A stretch of 41,725 nucleotides of DNA from Oscillospiraceae bacterium (GTDB taxonomy: Bacteria; Bacillota; Clostridia; Oscillospirales; Acutalibacteraceae): NCBI GenBank assembly GCA_009784445.1, contig WRBQ01000013.1:1-41725 (forward strand), read 5' to 3'. Under the pieces are notes generated by a model that was not told the DNA's origin, did not search any database, and worked only from the letters and a program-made list of their open reading frames with translations. Of this stretch, positions 30,864-39,426 are shown one piece after another. Position numbers and translations under genes: made by a program. Every line of letters starts with the position of its first letter. Within the stretch, counting starts at the first letter, position 1.

Positions 30864-32807
30864 TTACCTCCCCGGTTGCTCAAATTTCTTCCACAGCTCC
30901 AGCAGCTCAACATCCATTACCCGGAATGCCCAGTTCCAATTTGGGAATAACAAAAATACTTTGCGCCCATATGCAACTTTGGCGTACTCTATGTACGCCG
31001 TTGGTATATGATGATTTTTAAAATCCATGACATTCGACAGATCAAAATCGGCATCCCACGCAAATTCATCGGTAATGACATCGGAGCTAAAGTGTTCAAC
31101 AGCTCGTGGATCAGTTGAGCATGTAATGGTGACCGTACCTGGCCTTCGCGTGGGTTCATGAACATAACGAATTCTAAGCTTAGCCGTCAACTGTTCCGGA
31201 ATTTCAAAGTCGTCATTAAGTCGTAGCATTGCGCCGAATTCACGAGCATAGGTTTTGGAAATTGGTGGCAGAGAAAAATTAATTTGAATAATGTTAAGTA
31301 TCCCGCTGCTATATGTACTGGAAAATACTCCTGGATCAAAATCCGTTACAGTAAACATAAAACTTATTTGGTCAATATACCCAGGCACAGACGGATCTTC
31401 AAGGTTATATCCAATTGCCGCCTTTAACTGGAATGAAATGCCCGGGAAATCACCAGCCGCAGTCACGATAGATGTGCGGATTGTGGTATTGTCCACGCAG
31501 TAGATATTTTCAACATCCGTTACCTCAAGACTCAGCGTTTGCCCATTATTTATAACCAGCTGCAAATCAGACATATTGGCTAACTCTTCGGCAAGAAAGC
31601 GGTTGCGCCCAGGAGCCCAAAAATGTCCTTGGCGGTGCGCAACTTGCCCAATCGTCGTCGTTGATGCATTAAACCCCAGCGTCCCGCTGCCGTGAAACCA
31701 TTGTATGTTACTTTGTACAGTTGTTCCCGAATAATGCACGGTATCCATCGTTTGTCCAGCATCTGCGGTGAAATCTACGCCTTCGATGAGCCGGCGGGCG
31801 TTTGCTCCACCGCTGAACGTGCTTGGGCCGCCGGAACCAGAACCAACCGGCTGCCAGCCCTCGTGCGTGCGTGCGTGAAGCCCCACCTGATGAACCACTT
31901 GCTGTGCAATCACATTATTCCATTGTGCAAGCTCGCTGTTGGCAAGCGACACTGAACGAGCCGTGATTGAAATTTCATGCTCATCTTCAATTCCAACCCA
32001 TTCATCGTTGCCTAAATAACGCTGCCAACTTTCGAGCTCTTGGTTAAATCTAAACTCTGTTGTTTCACTGTTCTGGGTTTTGGTTGCAATGAGATGCACA
32101 CTTTCGCCGTCTTGCGCAAGGCTGGCTTGAACCGCCAAGGTTGCTTGTTGGCCTTGAAACATGATTTGGGCAGGTTCATTCTCCAGTGCTTCAGCCCAAA
32201 ATTCGCCACCCATCACCGCAAAGGTAATGGGCTCATTGAAACGTTCGGGCAAGTCTGGGGCGAGCCGGCTCCAATTATATTGCGGCTCATCAAGCCAAGC
32301 GAAAGAGGTGCTAACGCTGTTGAGGTTTTCGCCTTCGTCCACAATGGTGAGGTCTCTGGACTGCGACAAGCTTTGCCAGCCCATGCCGCCGCCGAATAAT
32401 ACTTGGTTTGTGCTGCCGCCCGCAGGTAGCTGGCGAATTCCTTCAATGCGTTCATTCACTGCATCCAAGCCGGCGGTAAAATCAGCGGCCAAGTCGCCTG
32501 CTTTATCTTGCATAGCATCTTCAAGCGAGTCAATTCTTGTGTTGGTTTGATTGATGGCAGTTGTGTTTGCGCCAATGGCAAGCTCGTTTGTGCCAATGGC
32601 GGTTCTGTTTGCATCAATGGCAGCTTCGTTTGCGCGAATGGCAGTTCTGCTTGCGTCAATGGCAAGGTGATTGTGATGCACGTTGTCAATCACGGGCTGC
32701 AGCCAATCGTTCACAACGTTAGCGTGCACGGGGTCGGTGGTAATCATTCTGCGAATGTTTCGGTTATACCCGGGATTATTCGGCAGGGTGAAATTTTCTT
32801 GTGCCAT
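30864..32807 (-). CDS. Phage tail fibre / receptor-binding protein with heptad-type repeats
   Basis: A 647-aa structural protein. Residues ~49-90 are repeats of seven residues (AIDANRT, AIGTNEL, AIGANTT and so on) with small residues at fixed places, as in trimeric coiled-coil stalks. A GWQPVGSGSGG hinge lies near 330; the C-terminal ~300 residues form an unrecognised, beta-rich head with no lectin or peptidase motif. The start has AAGGAGAG. Position after the short fibre genes and before the lysis cassette supports a host-recognition role. This stretch looks lower in GC than the baseplate genes, as is common for exchanged fibre genes. Confidence 0.7.
   Translation of the reverse strand: MAQENFTLPNNPGYNRNIRRMITTDPVHANVVNDWLQPVIDNVHHNHLAIDASRTAIRANEAAIDANRTAIGTNELAIGANTTAINQTNTRIDSLEDAMQDKAGDLAADFTAGLDAVNERIEGIRQLPAGGSTNQVLFGGGMGWQSLSQSRDLTIVDEGENLNSVSTSFAWLDEPQYNWSRLAPDLPERFNEPITFAVMGGEFWAEALENEPAQIMFQGQQATLAVQASLAQDGESVHLIATKTQNSETTEFRFNQELESWQRYLGNDEWVGIEDEHEISITARSVSLANSELAQWNNVIAQQVVHQVGLHARTHEGWQPVGSGSGGPSTFSGGANARRLIEGVDFTADAGQTMDTVHYSGTTVQSNIQWFHGSGTLGFNASTTTIGQVAHRQGHFWAPGRNRFLAEELANMSDLQLVINNGQTLSLEVTDVENIYCVDNTTIRTSIVTAAGDFPGISFQLKAAIGYNLEDPSVPGYIDQISFMFTVTDFDPGVFSSTYSSGILNIIQINFSLPPISKTYAREFGAMLRLNDDFEIPEQLTAKLRIRYVHEPTRRPGTVTITCSTDPRAVEHFSSDVITDEFAWDADFDLSNVMDFKNHHIPTAYIEYAKVAYGRKVFLLFPNWNWAFRVMDVELLELWKKFEQPGR
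32538..32663 (-). repeat. 21-bp-period tandem repeat in the tail fibre gene
   Basis: About six imperfect units of 21 bp, each coding one seven-residue AI-x-AN type unit. Confidence 0.8.
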
Positions 32808-32829
32808 GTTGTTGCTCTCCTTCTACTAT

Positions 32830-33588
32830 TTATTCGGCTGCAAGGCCAATAGTTTGCCAGTACAGTACGCTTCCGCTGGCAGTAATACGACGCATCTGAA
32901 AACTTCTGGTATGTTGATTGGTTATTTGAAAAGTCGGTGGGTTATTCGTCCAAGTTGAATCAGCATTATATGGAGTAATGGTGACACTATAACCTCGATC
33001 TCTTTGATAAGCTTCGGGAAGTATAACTACTACTCGGTTATTCCGACTACTTCCAGAGCCAACATTTGTTACTTCTCCCCAACAAATCAACAATCTCCCA
33101 AGCCTCACATGACTCCACCAACCTGTGGGGCGTCGATATCCATCAGCAACTTGTGGATAGGTGATATTGTGTCCCGGCACTGGCATCAGTCCTGCAAGAG
33201 TTAGATTGGGATGCGCGTTACGATCTTGATTGTGTGTGCTTATCTGTTCAGTTATCTGCCTAGGGATGTCATGCGCACTTTGATCTTGATCGTGCCTGTT
33301 AATCTGCACGGGGATGTCGTGTGCACTTTGATCCTGATTGTGTGTGTTAATCTGCACGGGGATGTCGTGTGCACTTGGGTCAGTAAAGTGATTTAAGTTA
33401 TCACTTGCGCGAAAAACAGCATGCGTGTTGCTTGCAATTTCCCCCAAAGGTCTGTTATACGTATCTGCATGCACACGTTCTTCCGGCGCGATTTCGCCGA
33501 TAACATTCCGATATTCTGCCGATGGGTCGATAAGATTAGGTCTTGGCCCTACCGATATACCGATAAGATTGGGTTTTGGCCCTTCCAT
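32830..33588 (-). CDS. Phage tail fibre with His/Asp repeats and gp53-like C-terminus
   Basis: A 252-aa fibre protein. The N-terminus carries a doubled motif (PKPNLIG, PRPNLID). Residues ~70-126 hold 16-residue repeats of the form DxSAHDIPVQI-x-x-H-(N/D)-Q, related to the His-Asn-x-Asp-x-x-Ala-His repeats of other phage fibres, in which histidines may line metal sites in the trimer. The C-terminal ~90 residues (RLLICWGEVT, VVVILPEAY, YSVTITPY, ending VLYWQTIG) look like the gp53-like tail fibre tip. AGAGGAAA precedes the ATG. Confidence 0.8.
   Translation of the reverse strand: MEGPKPNLIGISVGPRPNLIDPSAEYRNVIGEIAPEERVHADTYNRPLGEIASNTHAVFRASDNLNHFTDPSAHDIPVQINTHNQDQSAHDIPVQINRHDQDQSAHDIPRQITEQISTHNQDRNAHPNLTLAGLMPVPGHNITYPQVADGYRRPTGWWSHVRLGRLLICWGEVTNVGSGSSRNNRVVVILPEAYQRDRGYSVTITPYNADSTWTNNPPTFQITNQHTRSFQMRRITASGSVLYWQTIGLAAE
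33211..33381 (-). repeat. 48-bp tandem repeats coding the His/Asp fibre repeats
   Basis: Two nearly exact 48-bp units start at 33301 and 33349 on the plus strand, with a third more diverged unit before them; each codes 16 residues. DNA-level identity suggests recent expansion. Confidence 0.85.
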
Positions 33589-33628
33589 GTCGTTTCCTCT
33601 TTTCTATAAATTGTTTCGTAAACTTTCG

Positions 33629-34279
33629 TCAGTTGCTCAGATGAATGTACCCGTCATTGCGAAGCACAAACTTGCGCCACACATTAGCTTGGCCGTTTGT
33701 TTCGCGGTATTCCAGAATGTCTTCGTCCTCATTCACGCGCATGCCGTGCACGCCAACTTCGTCTGTTAAGATGGTGCGGTGCTTGTGAATGCGGTGCGTG
33801 CGCGGGTCAAGACGCACTTCCACATTGGCTGCATTGTCCACCGCGAAAACAAAGCTTGGTTTAAACGTCCAGTGCCTGTCGCGTCTGGGGGGAACGCGGG
33901 TGGGATTTTGAAATTGCGCAATGCGGAAAAGGAAATCGCCACCCTGCGGCCTGCTTGGGTCATTTAGCGCAAAAATGCCAATTTGCCTAATTTCATAACC
34001 TGTTGTGCAAACAACACAAGTTCTTGTCGGATTAAATGTGTGGCAGTTGCATTCGTTGGTAAGCTCCGCGTCAATGATGCCGCGCGGCCCGTCTGCCCTG
34101 AAGTTTCTTGGGTCAATTTGTTGCACAATCGGGTTTATTGCAGTCAATTCGGTTGGTGTGGGGCTTTGTGCAGAAGATGTGACGATGCGGGTGATAATTA
34201 GTCTTTTTCCCTCACCCTCCATCATTTCTTCTACATATTCTCTCCCCCTTCTGGTCAGTTCGAGCATAATATTAGCCAT
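33629..34279 (-). CDS. Phage tail-collar fibre-type protein with a CxC/CxxC insert
   Basis: A 216-aa protein. The start LTRRGREYVEEMMEGEGKRL, then IITRIVTSS, fits the N-terminal 'tail-collar' domain by which fibres join the baseplate (the XkdV position). An insert at residues 77-91 holds four cysteines (C77, C79, C88, C91). The C-terminal part (DEVGVHGMRVNEDEDILEYR) ends without a fibre tip. It lies right after the XkdU-like gene, 5 bp away. The cysteine insert is unusual in this family and recurs in the neighbouring baseplate proteins. Confidence 0.7.
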   Translation of the reverse strand: MANIMLELTRRGREYVEEMMEGEGKRLIITRIVTSSAQSPTPTELTAINPIVQQIDPRNFRADGPRGIIDAELTNECNCHTFNPTRTCVVCTTGYEIRQIGIFALNDPSRPQGGDFLFRIAQFQNPTRVPPRRDRHWTFKPSFVFAVDNAANVEVRLDPRTHRIHKHRTILTDEVGVHGMRVNEDEDILEYRETNGQANVWRKFVLRNDGYIHLSN

Positions 34280-34284
34280 GATAA

Positions 34285-35022
34285 CTAATCCTCCTTCTTT
34301 GGAAATTCAGAATTAAAGGCAAGTGCCCCATTAAAAGTACGAGCGCCATTAAACAAATTCACGACAGATTCGCCCCTGTCAAATATCTCATAGATCACAT
34401 CTTCCACTATCCCTGCATGATAGTCTGTGGTTTCCACATCATAATCATCAATCAGGCTGTGGTAGATGAACGAAAGGTGCGACGGTTTAATTTCGCGCAG
34501 CACCGCAATGGCCCGCGCATGCTCATGCTGGGGCTGCGGGTTTTGGTCAAGCGAAAACGTCGCGCTTTCGTTAACATCCACTTGGAAGATATATTCCTTG
34601 AGAATGTGTTCATGATTTTTGATGAATTCGATGATACTCACAGGCAAATCAGGGTTACAGTCGTTGCAGTTGCCATCGCAGTTATCGTTGAGCAAGCTGC
34701 ACAGGCGGTGCTCGATGTGCGCGGGGTTGATGGGTCCACGTCGCAACCGACGTTGCCGGATTTCTTCATGCGATGTCAGCTCATAAACAAACACCCACAT
34801 GTCGCGCGCCCAGTGCAAAAATTTTTCTTCTTGCGGCGACAAAACCTCCCCCGGCTGCAGGTGCGGAAACGCAGCATGACGCAGCATATGCAACAAGCTT
34901 TCTGCACGGTCAAACTCATGCCCCATGCCTTCAAACAACGCTTTGGCAATTTCAGAACGGTTGTAAAAACCTTCGGTGACCATGCCCAGCATGCGCTTGG
35001 CGGATTGGCTGGTGAGATTCAT
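34285..35022 (-). CDS. XkdU/YmfQ-like (DUF2313) phage baseplate protein with four-Cys insert
   Basis: A 245-aa protein placed directly after baseplate J, where P2 gpI and PBSX XkdU stand; it links baseplate and fibres. An N-terminal helical half (SAKRMLGMVTEGFYNRSEIA) precedes an insert with Cys 108, 115, 119 and 122 in an Asn/Asp-rich loop. The C-terminal half has LREIKPSHLSF, which fits the conserved 'K P aromatic/H' element of the DUF2313 family. ATG 35022 follows AGGAGG; the frame upstream overlaps the baseplate J stop. Longer than ordinary XkdU because of the inserts. Confidence 0.7.
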   Translation of the reverse strand: MNLTSQSAKRMLGMVTEGFYNRSEIAKALFEGMGHEFDRAESLLHMLRHAAFPHLQPGEVLSPQEEKFLHWARDMWVFVYELTSHEEIRQRRLRRGPINPAHIEHRLCSLLNDNCDGNCNDCNPDLPVSIIEFIKNHEHILKEYIFQVDVNESATFSLDQNPQPQHEHARAIAVLREIKPSHLSFIYHSLIDDYDVETTDYHAGIVEDVIYEIFDRGESVVNLFNGARTFNGALAFNSEFPKKED

Positions 35023-35026
35023 TGGC

Positions 35027-36817
35027 TCAATCCTCCTTAAAGTGCACTTCTGTAAATACGGGGAAGCCACCTGGTTCGATCATAACATCTCCTTTATCCG
35101 CACAAATTTTCGGCGGAATTGGGCCCTTCCACGCAGGGGTTGGACTTACGCTGAGCCTTAGGCTGCGCAGGCTAAAGTTAATAATACCTTGCGTTTTGGC
35201 TAAAGCCGCGCTGACCATTGCCCGCTTGACTCGGTTGTCTACAAGCACATTGCTGTTGACCAACGTTGCATTGAGATTCTCCAACACACGTTTTTGCAGC
35301 AAATCTTTATCTCCTTCAACAATCGCTTGCACGGAAACAACAATGGACACTTGTTGAGGAGCCTCGACAAATAAAGTTGCCCCAATGGGCGCACGGCGGC
35401 GCATGCAATGGTTGGTGTGTCGGCAATCGCTGCATTTCACAAAATCGTCACGCTCTGGGTCAAATGCGATGCCGGAACATGCTGCCGAGTCACCATACCC
35501 GGGCCCCATGATGTGCCGATGCACCTCTTCACGCATCTCAGGAGGTGCGGGGTTGCGAAAACCATCGATAATAAACAGCCGCACTTGCCCGGCATCAATG
35601 CCTTCGCCGGGCGGGGCCTGCACATAGGCCGAACCAACACCCGGCACCTCCATGGCCCAGCGCACATAGTCTGCGTCGTTGCCTGTCCAGCTAATGCCGC
35701 GGCGCTTCATGTCCAGCAAACGTGCGCGCAGTTCGTCATCGCTTTCTGCGGGGATTCCGCCATAGGTGGAATCTTGGTTTGTGATAAACCGAACAGCCGA
35801 AATTGGCCGAGCCATGAGCTTAATCATGTCGCCCCGAACATTTCCAATAGAACCGCTTTCAACTGCACGAACAGGAATCATTGTGCCAAACGGCATAACT
35901 TCTGTTGCGGCAAGCGCGCACGGTGCACGTTCTTCGCGCATGTCTTGCCAAGTGAACGGCAGCGAATTGCATGGTTTCACGTCCGGTTGTTGTGATGACG
36001 CAAGCGCTTGCACCGCTTCATCAAAACTTTCTTGCGCTGCATTGAGCTGAATTGTCAAGCTATTGATTTGATTAACTTGCTCAACACTTTGTGCGACTCC
36101 CCCTTCGGTCTGCTTTAATGCGTTGAGTTCTGCACGCGTTTCAAAAAGATCTTCCTTTGCTTGGTTCAATGCTGCACGCGCTTGCGTTTGTTCTGGTTCA
36201 TTGGCAGTGGCAACAAGCGACAAATGTTGTTCAAACGCCTCGATTAACGCCTGAACTTCATCTGTGCCTGTAAAAGGAAGTGTCGTCACAGGTTCATCGT
36301 TGCGGTACAACGTGAACTGTTTTGTTGCAGCGTTAATGGAAAACTGGTAAGCCGCAATATCATCAAAGTCTGTGAATTGCAGCCCCAATGCCGGCTGGCC
36401 TTGTGCATCGTTAAGCACCGCACCAAGTATTGCGTCTTTGGTGGTTTCAAAGAACACGCTTGGGTTGTGCTCTTGCGCTGTTGCAAACTGGGTGCCCTGC
36501 ACAATTGCCGTGCCCGGCACACCAACCACCGTCACATAACCCGTGGCATGGCTTGCCGGGCGGCGATTCATGCCTTCCAAGTCGGCGTGATAATCCAACC
36601 ACTCGTCATTGGCCCAATGTGGGAACATCAGCCGAATGGTTTCGTTAAACTGCACATCCATCAGCTGTGCTTTTTCCAACGCAGCCGGCCGCGTGAAATC
36701 CCAAGGAATTTGCCCTTCGGTTTTATCAATGTCCTGCGGCAGATGCTCCAGCATACGCGCATGGATTTTATCTGCCGATTCTCCCAAAAACGGGGGTGGA
36801 TTGTATTCGTATGACAT
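35027..36817 (-). CDS. Baseplate J-like protein (XkdT) with coiled-coil and four-Cys inserts
   Basis: A 596-aa wedge protein of the contractile-tail baseplate. The family core is split: residues 1-~175 (VTVVGVPGTAIVQGTQFAT) and ~308-596 (IPVRAVESGSIGNVRGD, SDDELRARLLD, NDADYVRWAMEVPGVGSAYV). Between them lies a ~90-residue coiled coil (about 205-275), and within the second part a four-Cys loop (447, 462, 465, 471). The usual length is about 350-400 residues, so the inserts account for most of the excess. The start is preceded by AAGGGGC. Order and overlap with its neighbours fit PBSX. Confidence 0.88.
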   Translation of the reverse strand: MSYEYNPPPFLGESADKIHARMLEHLPQDIDKTEGQIPWDFTRPAALEKAQLMDVQFNETIRLMFPHWANDEWLDYHADLEGMNRRPASHATGYVTVVGVPGTAIVQGTQFATAQEHNPSVFFETTKDAILGAVLNDAQGQPALGLQFTDFDDIAAYQFSINAATKQFTLYRNDEPVTTLPFTGTDEVQALIEAFEQHLSLVATANEPEQTQARAALNQAKEDLFETRAELNALKQTEGGVAQSVEQVNQINSLTIQLNAAQESFDEAVQALASSQQPDVKPCNSLPFTWQDMREERAPCALAATEVMPFGTMIPVRAVESGSIGNVRGDMIKLMARPISAVRFITNQDSTYGGIPAESDDELRARLLDMKRRGISWTGNDADYVRWAMEVPGVGSAYVQAPPGEGIDAGQVRLFIIDGFRNPAPPEMREEVHRHIMGPGYGDSAACSGIAFDPERDDFVKCSDCRHTNHCMRRRAPIGATLFVEAPQQVSIVVSVQAIVEGDKDLLQKRVLENLNATLVNSNVLVDNRVKRAMVSAALAKTQGIINFSLRSLRLSVSPTPAWKGPIPPKICADKGDVMIEPGGFPVFTEVHFKED

Positions 36818-36829
36818 AATTGCCCCTTT

Positions 36830-37279
36830 CTATCGTCTAATTTCCGCGTCAATGGATGCGGAGTTGCCGTCATGCCCCTGCACTTGGCAAGTGATGTGCA
36901 GGCTATCTGCCTGCCAACGAAAATACATATTGTTGACCTGTTTGGTGCGCCCGGCAGGGTCTGCTAGCAGTGCTTCGGTGATGCTGCGCTCCACTGCGCT
37001 TTCCTGTGCTAGGCGGTCGGGTTGCGCAAAGGCTTGCTCAAACTCCACACCAATGTCGTCACCATAGGCCAAGTGCGCCCAGCGCTGAGTAAGAATCATT
37101 TTGGTGCACCAAAGCACCCAGGCGTCGTGCCCGCTGCCGTAAATCGGCTGCCGCTTGCCGTTGAGCACAAACTCGCCGGTTTCCAAGTTAAACAGCGGCG
37201 CGGGCAAATATCGCTGCTGCGTTCGCACTTGCTCCACTAGGGTTTCAGGCATGTCGAACACAGGAAATAACTGTTGCAT
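36830..37279 (-). CDS. XkdS-like (DUF2634, gp25-type) baseplate protein
   Basis: A 149-aa protein of the gp25/XkdS group, part of the baseplate wedge. FNLETGEFVLNGKRQPIYGS, then AWVLWCTKMILTQRWAHLAYG, GVEFEQAF and ERSITEALLADPAGRTKQVN match the DUF2634 pattern. It lies between XkdR- and XkdT-like genes as in PBSX, 12 bp before baseplate J and 3 bp after the XkdR-like stop. Confidence 0.85.
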   Translation of the reverse strand: MQQLFPVFDMPETLVEQVRTQQRYLPAPLFNLETGEFVLNGKRQPIYGSGHDAWVLWCTKMILTQRWAHLAYGDDIGVEFEQAFAQPDRLAQESAVERSITEALLADPAGRTKQVNNMYFRWQADSLHITCQVQGHDGNSASIDAEIRR

Positions 37280-37282
37280 CGC

Positions 37283-37753
37283 TTACCTCCCAATATTTGT
37301 TGCAGGATAGATGAGGTCAATCACGCAGGGTTCATCGCCAACCCAAGCCACCAGCACACGGTCGCCGGGTTGCAGCCAGCGAAACCTATCACCGATGAGC
37401 GTTACGTGCTCGTGTGGCTCATCACTGGGGTGGCCGTGGTCTCCATCAATCATCGTTGGCGGATGCGGCACCCCCATTGCGCAGGCAGCAAGCGTGTGAT
37501 GATGATTGCCCGCGCGACCGTGGTCGTGATCGCCATCGTTTGCGGTTCTATAAAATTCATCGTCCACCGCCCCCCATTGCACGCTGCGGCAAACCATGTA
37601 GTCACTTTGCGGCACAGGGCAAGGAAACTTGTTGGTAACCAAGCTCATGTCGCTTTGAATTTCGCCGTAATCCAGCAGGGGCGGCTTGTCGTCCAGCTCG
37701 CACATGCGTGTTTGCAGCACACGCCCCAAGTAGTTCACGCCTTCGTTGCCCAT
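37283..37753 (-). CDS. XkdR-like (DUF2577) phage protein with His/Asp-rich insert
   Basis: A 156-aa protein with the DUF2577 frame: NYLGRVLQTRM at the start and FRWLQPGDRVLVAWVGDEP, then VIDLIYP, at the end. The middle (about 70-125) carries two His-rich stretches, DHDHGRAGNHHH and DGDHGHPSDEPHEH, which could bind metal. ATG 37753 follows GGGAGC; the frame extends further but inside the XkdQ-like gene. Role in the family: baseplate or tail hub, not well defined. Confidence 0.8.
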   Translation of the reverse strand: MGNEGVNYLGRVLQTRMCELDDKPPLLDYGEIQSDMSLVTNKFPCPVPQSDYMVCRSVQWGAVDDEFYRTANDGDHDHGRAGNHHHTLAACAMGVPHPPTMIDGDHGHPSDEPHEHVTLIGDRFRWLQPGDRVLVAWVGDEPCVIDLIYPATNIGR

Positions 37754-37755
37754 GT

Positions 37756-38745
37756 TCACCGCTCCCTTCTTAAGGTTAGATTCATTTGTTTTTGCGTGGC
37801 TTGGTGGGTTACGCTTTCCACAAAAAAGAAGCCCCGAAGGCTTCCGGCTTGGCATTCAATTCTGTCGCCTTTGCGCAGCATGGGCAAGTCAAGCGCTGTG
37901 ACTTGAATTGTCTCGCATGGCCTGCCCCGGCTGCGCAGCAGACTGTCGGCCTCGCGCCGCGCTTCTTGCAAGGTGTTGCTGTCGCGCCGCACAATTTCCT
38001 GCAGCACGCCAAAGCGCAAATCGCCGTCCACAGTAGCTTCAACGGGCGCGCGGCCGCTGTTGGGCTGGCGGCCCAAAATCTGCACCCGCGTTACCAATTG
38101 GTTGATATTCTGGCTGTCTTTGACTGAGATTGTGCTGTTTTCGTCCAAGCAATACACCGTGCTGTTGTTGCCGGGATTCATGATGTGCAGCTGTCCGCCG
38201 CGATACAGCGCAACATAACGTTCGCCGTGGCGGTCGTACACTTCTTGCAGCAATTTGGTGATCATGCCACTGACTGTTTCGCCGTTGAACGTCTTTTTCT
38301 CGTGAGTGATGCTTTGGTTCCAGGTATACGACAGTGGAATGGACCACGCCACACAAATATCACCGATTATCGCTTGGGTGGTCATTCCCGCGCGGTAGTA
38401 GCGATTGTCTTTGCTTTGCTGAAGCCGCACCAAGCGGTCATAGGCCACCAACGAAAGCTCGTTTTGGTCGGTGTAGCTCCAGTCCCAAACCGTGCCATCG
38501 AACATCAGTTGCCGTGCGCCGCCATTCCAGCGCGCGCTAATTTGAATGACACAATTAATTTTTGCCAAGCTCGCCAGCCGTTGTGTGCCCACCATGGCGT
38601 TGGCCAAGGTCAAGCTTGCCCGTGCGGCAAGCCCGCTTTCGTTGTCTTCCCATTCCAAGCTAATGAGCGCATCGTTGAGCAAATGCCGGGCGCCGGTTTC
38701 GGTAATCAGCTCCACGTCATACGCGATGGATTTGATGTTAATCAT
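37756..38745 (-). CDS. XkdQ-like phage tail hub protein
   Basis: A 329-aa protein resembling PBSX XkdQ and the gpD/gp27-type hub, which forms the ring at the tail tip around the spike. WNGGARQLMFDGTVWDWSYT, LSLVAYDRLVRLQQSKDN, WSIPLSYTW and the C-terminal LPMLRKGDRIECQAGSLRG, FFVESVTHQA follow that pattern. It lies 9 bp after the LysM gene and 2 bp before the XkdR-like gene start. Confidence 0.85.
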   Translation of the reverse strand: MINIKSIAYDVELITETGARHLLNDALISLEWEDNESGLAARASLTLANAMVGTQRLASLAKINCVIQISARWNGGARQLMFDGTVWDWSYTDQNELSLVAYDRLVRLQQSKDNRYYRAGMTTQAIIGDICVAWSIPLSYTWNQSITHEKKTFNGETVSGMITKLLQEVYDRHGERYVALYRGGQLHIMNPGNNSTVYCLDENSTISVKDSQNINQLVTRVQILGRQPNSGRAPVEATVDGDLRFGVLQEIVRRDSNTLQEARREADSLLRSRGRPCETIQVTALDLPMLRKGDRIECQAGSLRGFFFVESVTHQATQKQMNLTLRRER

Positions 38746-38754
38746 ACGCGCCCC

Positions 38755-39411
38755 CTATCTCGGAATTTGCAGCACAGTGCCGGGGAAAATCCAGTGGCCA
38801 TTGTTTGAGCTGCGCCCCTTGCGGCGCTGTGCTTCTGCCTCGATGATGTCACGGTTGGCGTTGTAGATACGCTGGTGCTGCGCGCCGTTGCCAAGATGCC
38901 GCTGGGCAATGGCCCACAGGGTTTCGCCCACACGCACGGTGTGTGTGCTGGAAGCAGGCGGGCAGGGGCGCGCGCCAGTTTGTTCTCCCTGCCCGCTAAG
39001 ATGAATGCGCAGCTGCCGCGCTTGGGTGAAAGCAATGTTATAATCGAAATCGCCATAACCGCCTGCGAAATCCCCGCCAAAACTTTCGATGTACACATCA
39101 AGATTGATGGGTGTTTGGGTCACCAGCAGGCGCAATCTTCGGCCATCGCTTTGCCAATGGTGAAGCAATGCGGTAAGCAGCCGTGGGTCTTGCCATAGCC
39201 GCACATAGGGCTGTCGTCTGCGTGCCCGCCCGGGGAGTTTGCCGTCCCACGACACCGTGCTCAGGTCGTTGCCACTGGGCAGTTTCACATCACCCACGGC
39301 CATGATATTGTGGCTTTGCAGTTGCGCGCCGGTTTGCAGGCTAATGCTTTCCGGCAGCATGGGAAAACGCATGCGCTGGCCGGATTCCAGGCATGTTAGG
39401 TGGATATCCAT
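38755..39411 (-). CDS. XkdP-like LysM protein of the tail
   Basis: A 218-aa phage tail protein: the N-terminal ~145 residues (MDIHLTCLESGQRMRFPMLP, NIMAVGDVKLPSGNDLSTVS, LRLLVTQTPINLDVYIE) are of the XkdP/gp53-tail type that caps the tail tube, followed by a LysM domain (HTVRVGETLWAIAQRHLGNG, ending IFPGTVLQIP). LysM here is usual for this family and helps hold peptidoglycan during penetration. RBS GAGGT lies ahead of the ATG. Confidence 0.88.
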   Translation of the reverse strand: MDIHLTCLESGQRMRFPMLPESISLQTGAQLQSHNIMAVGDVKLPSGNDLSTVSWDGKLPGRARRRQPYVRLWQDPRLLTALLHHWQSDGRRLRLLVTQTPINLDVYIESFGGDFAGGYGDFDYNIAFTQARQLRIHLSGQGEQTGARPCPPASSTHTVRVGETLWAIAQRHLGNGAQHQRIYNANRDIIEAEAQRRKGRSSNNGHWIFPGTVLQIPR

Positions 39412-39426
39412 ATGTACCTCCTGCTG

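Noticed and set aside
32538-32663. 21-bp direct repeats as a regulatory iteron set
   Set aside because: They are in frame and code a regular seven-residue stalk repeat.
33211-33381. Direct repeats that might be a CRISPR array
   Set aside because: Units are contiguous, lie in frame within a fibre gene and have no spacers.
30864-33588. Diversity-generating retroelement target in the fibre genes
   Set aside because: No template-like repeat of the C-terminal region and no reverse transcriptase in the window.
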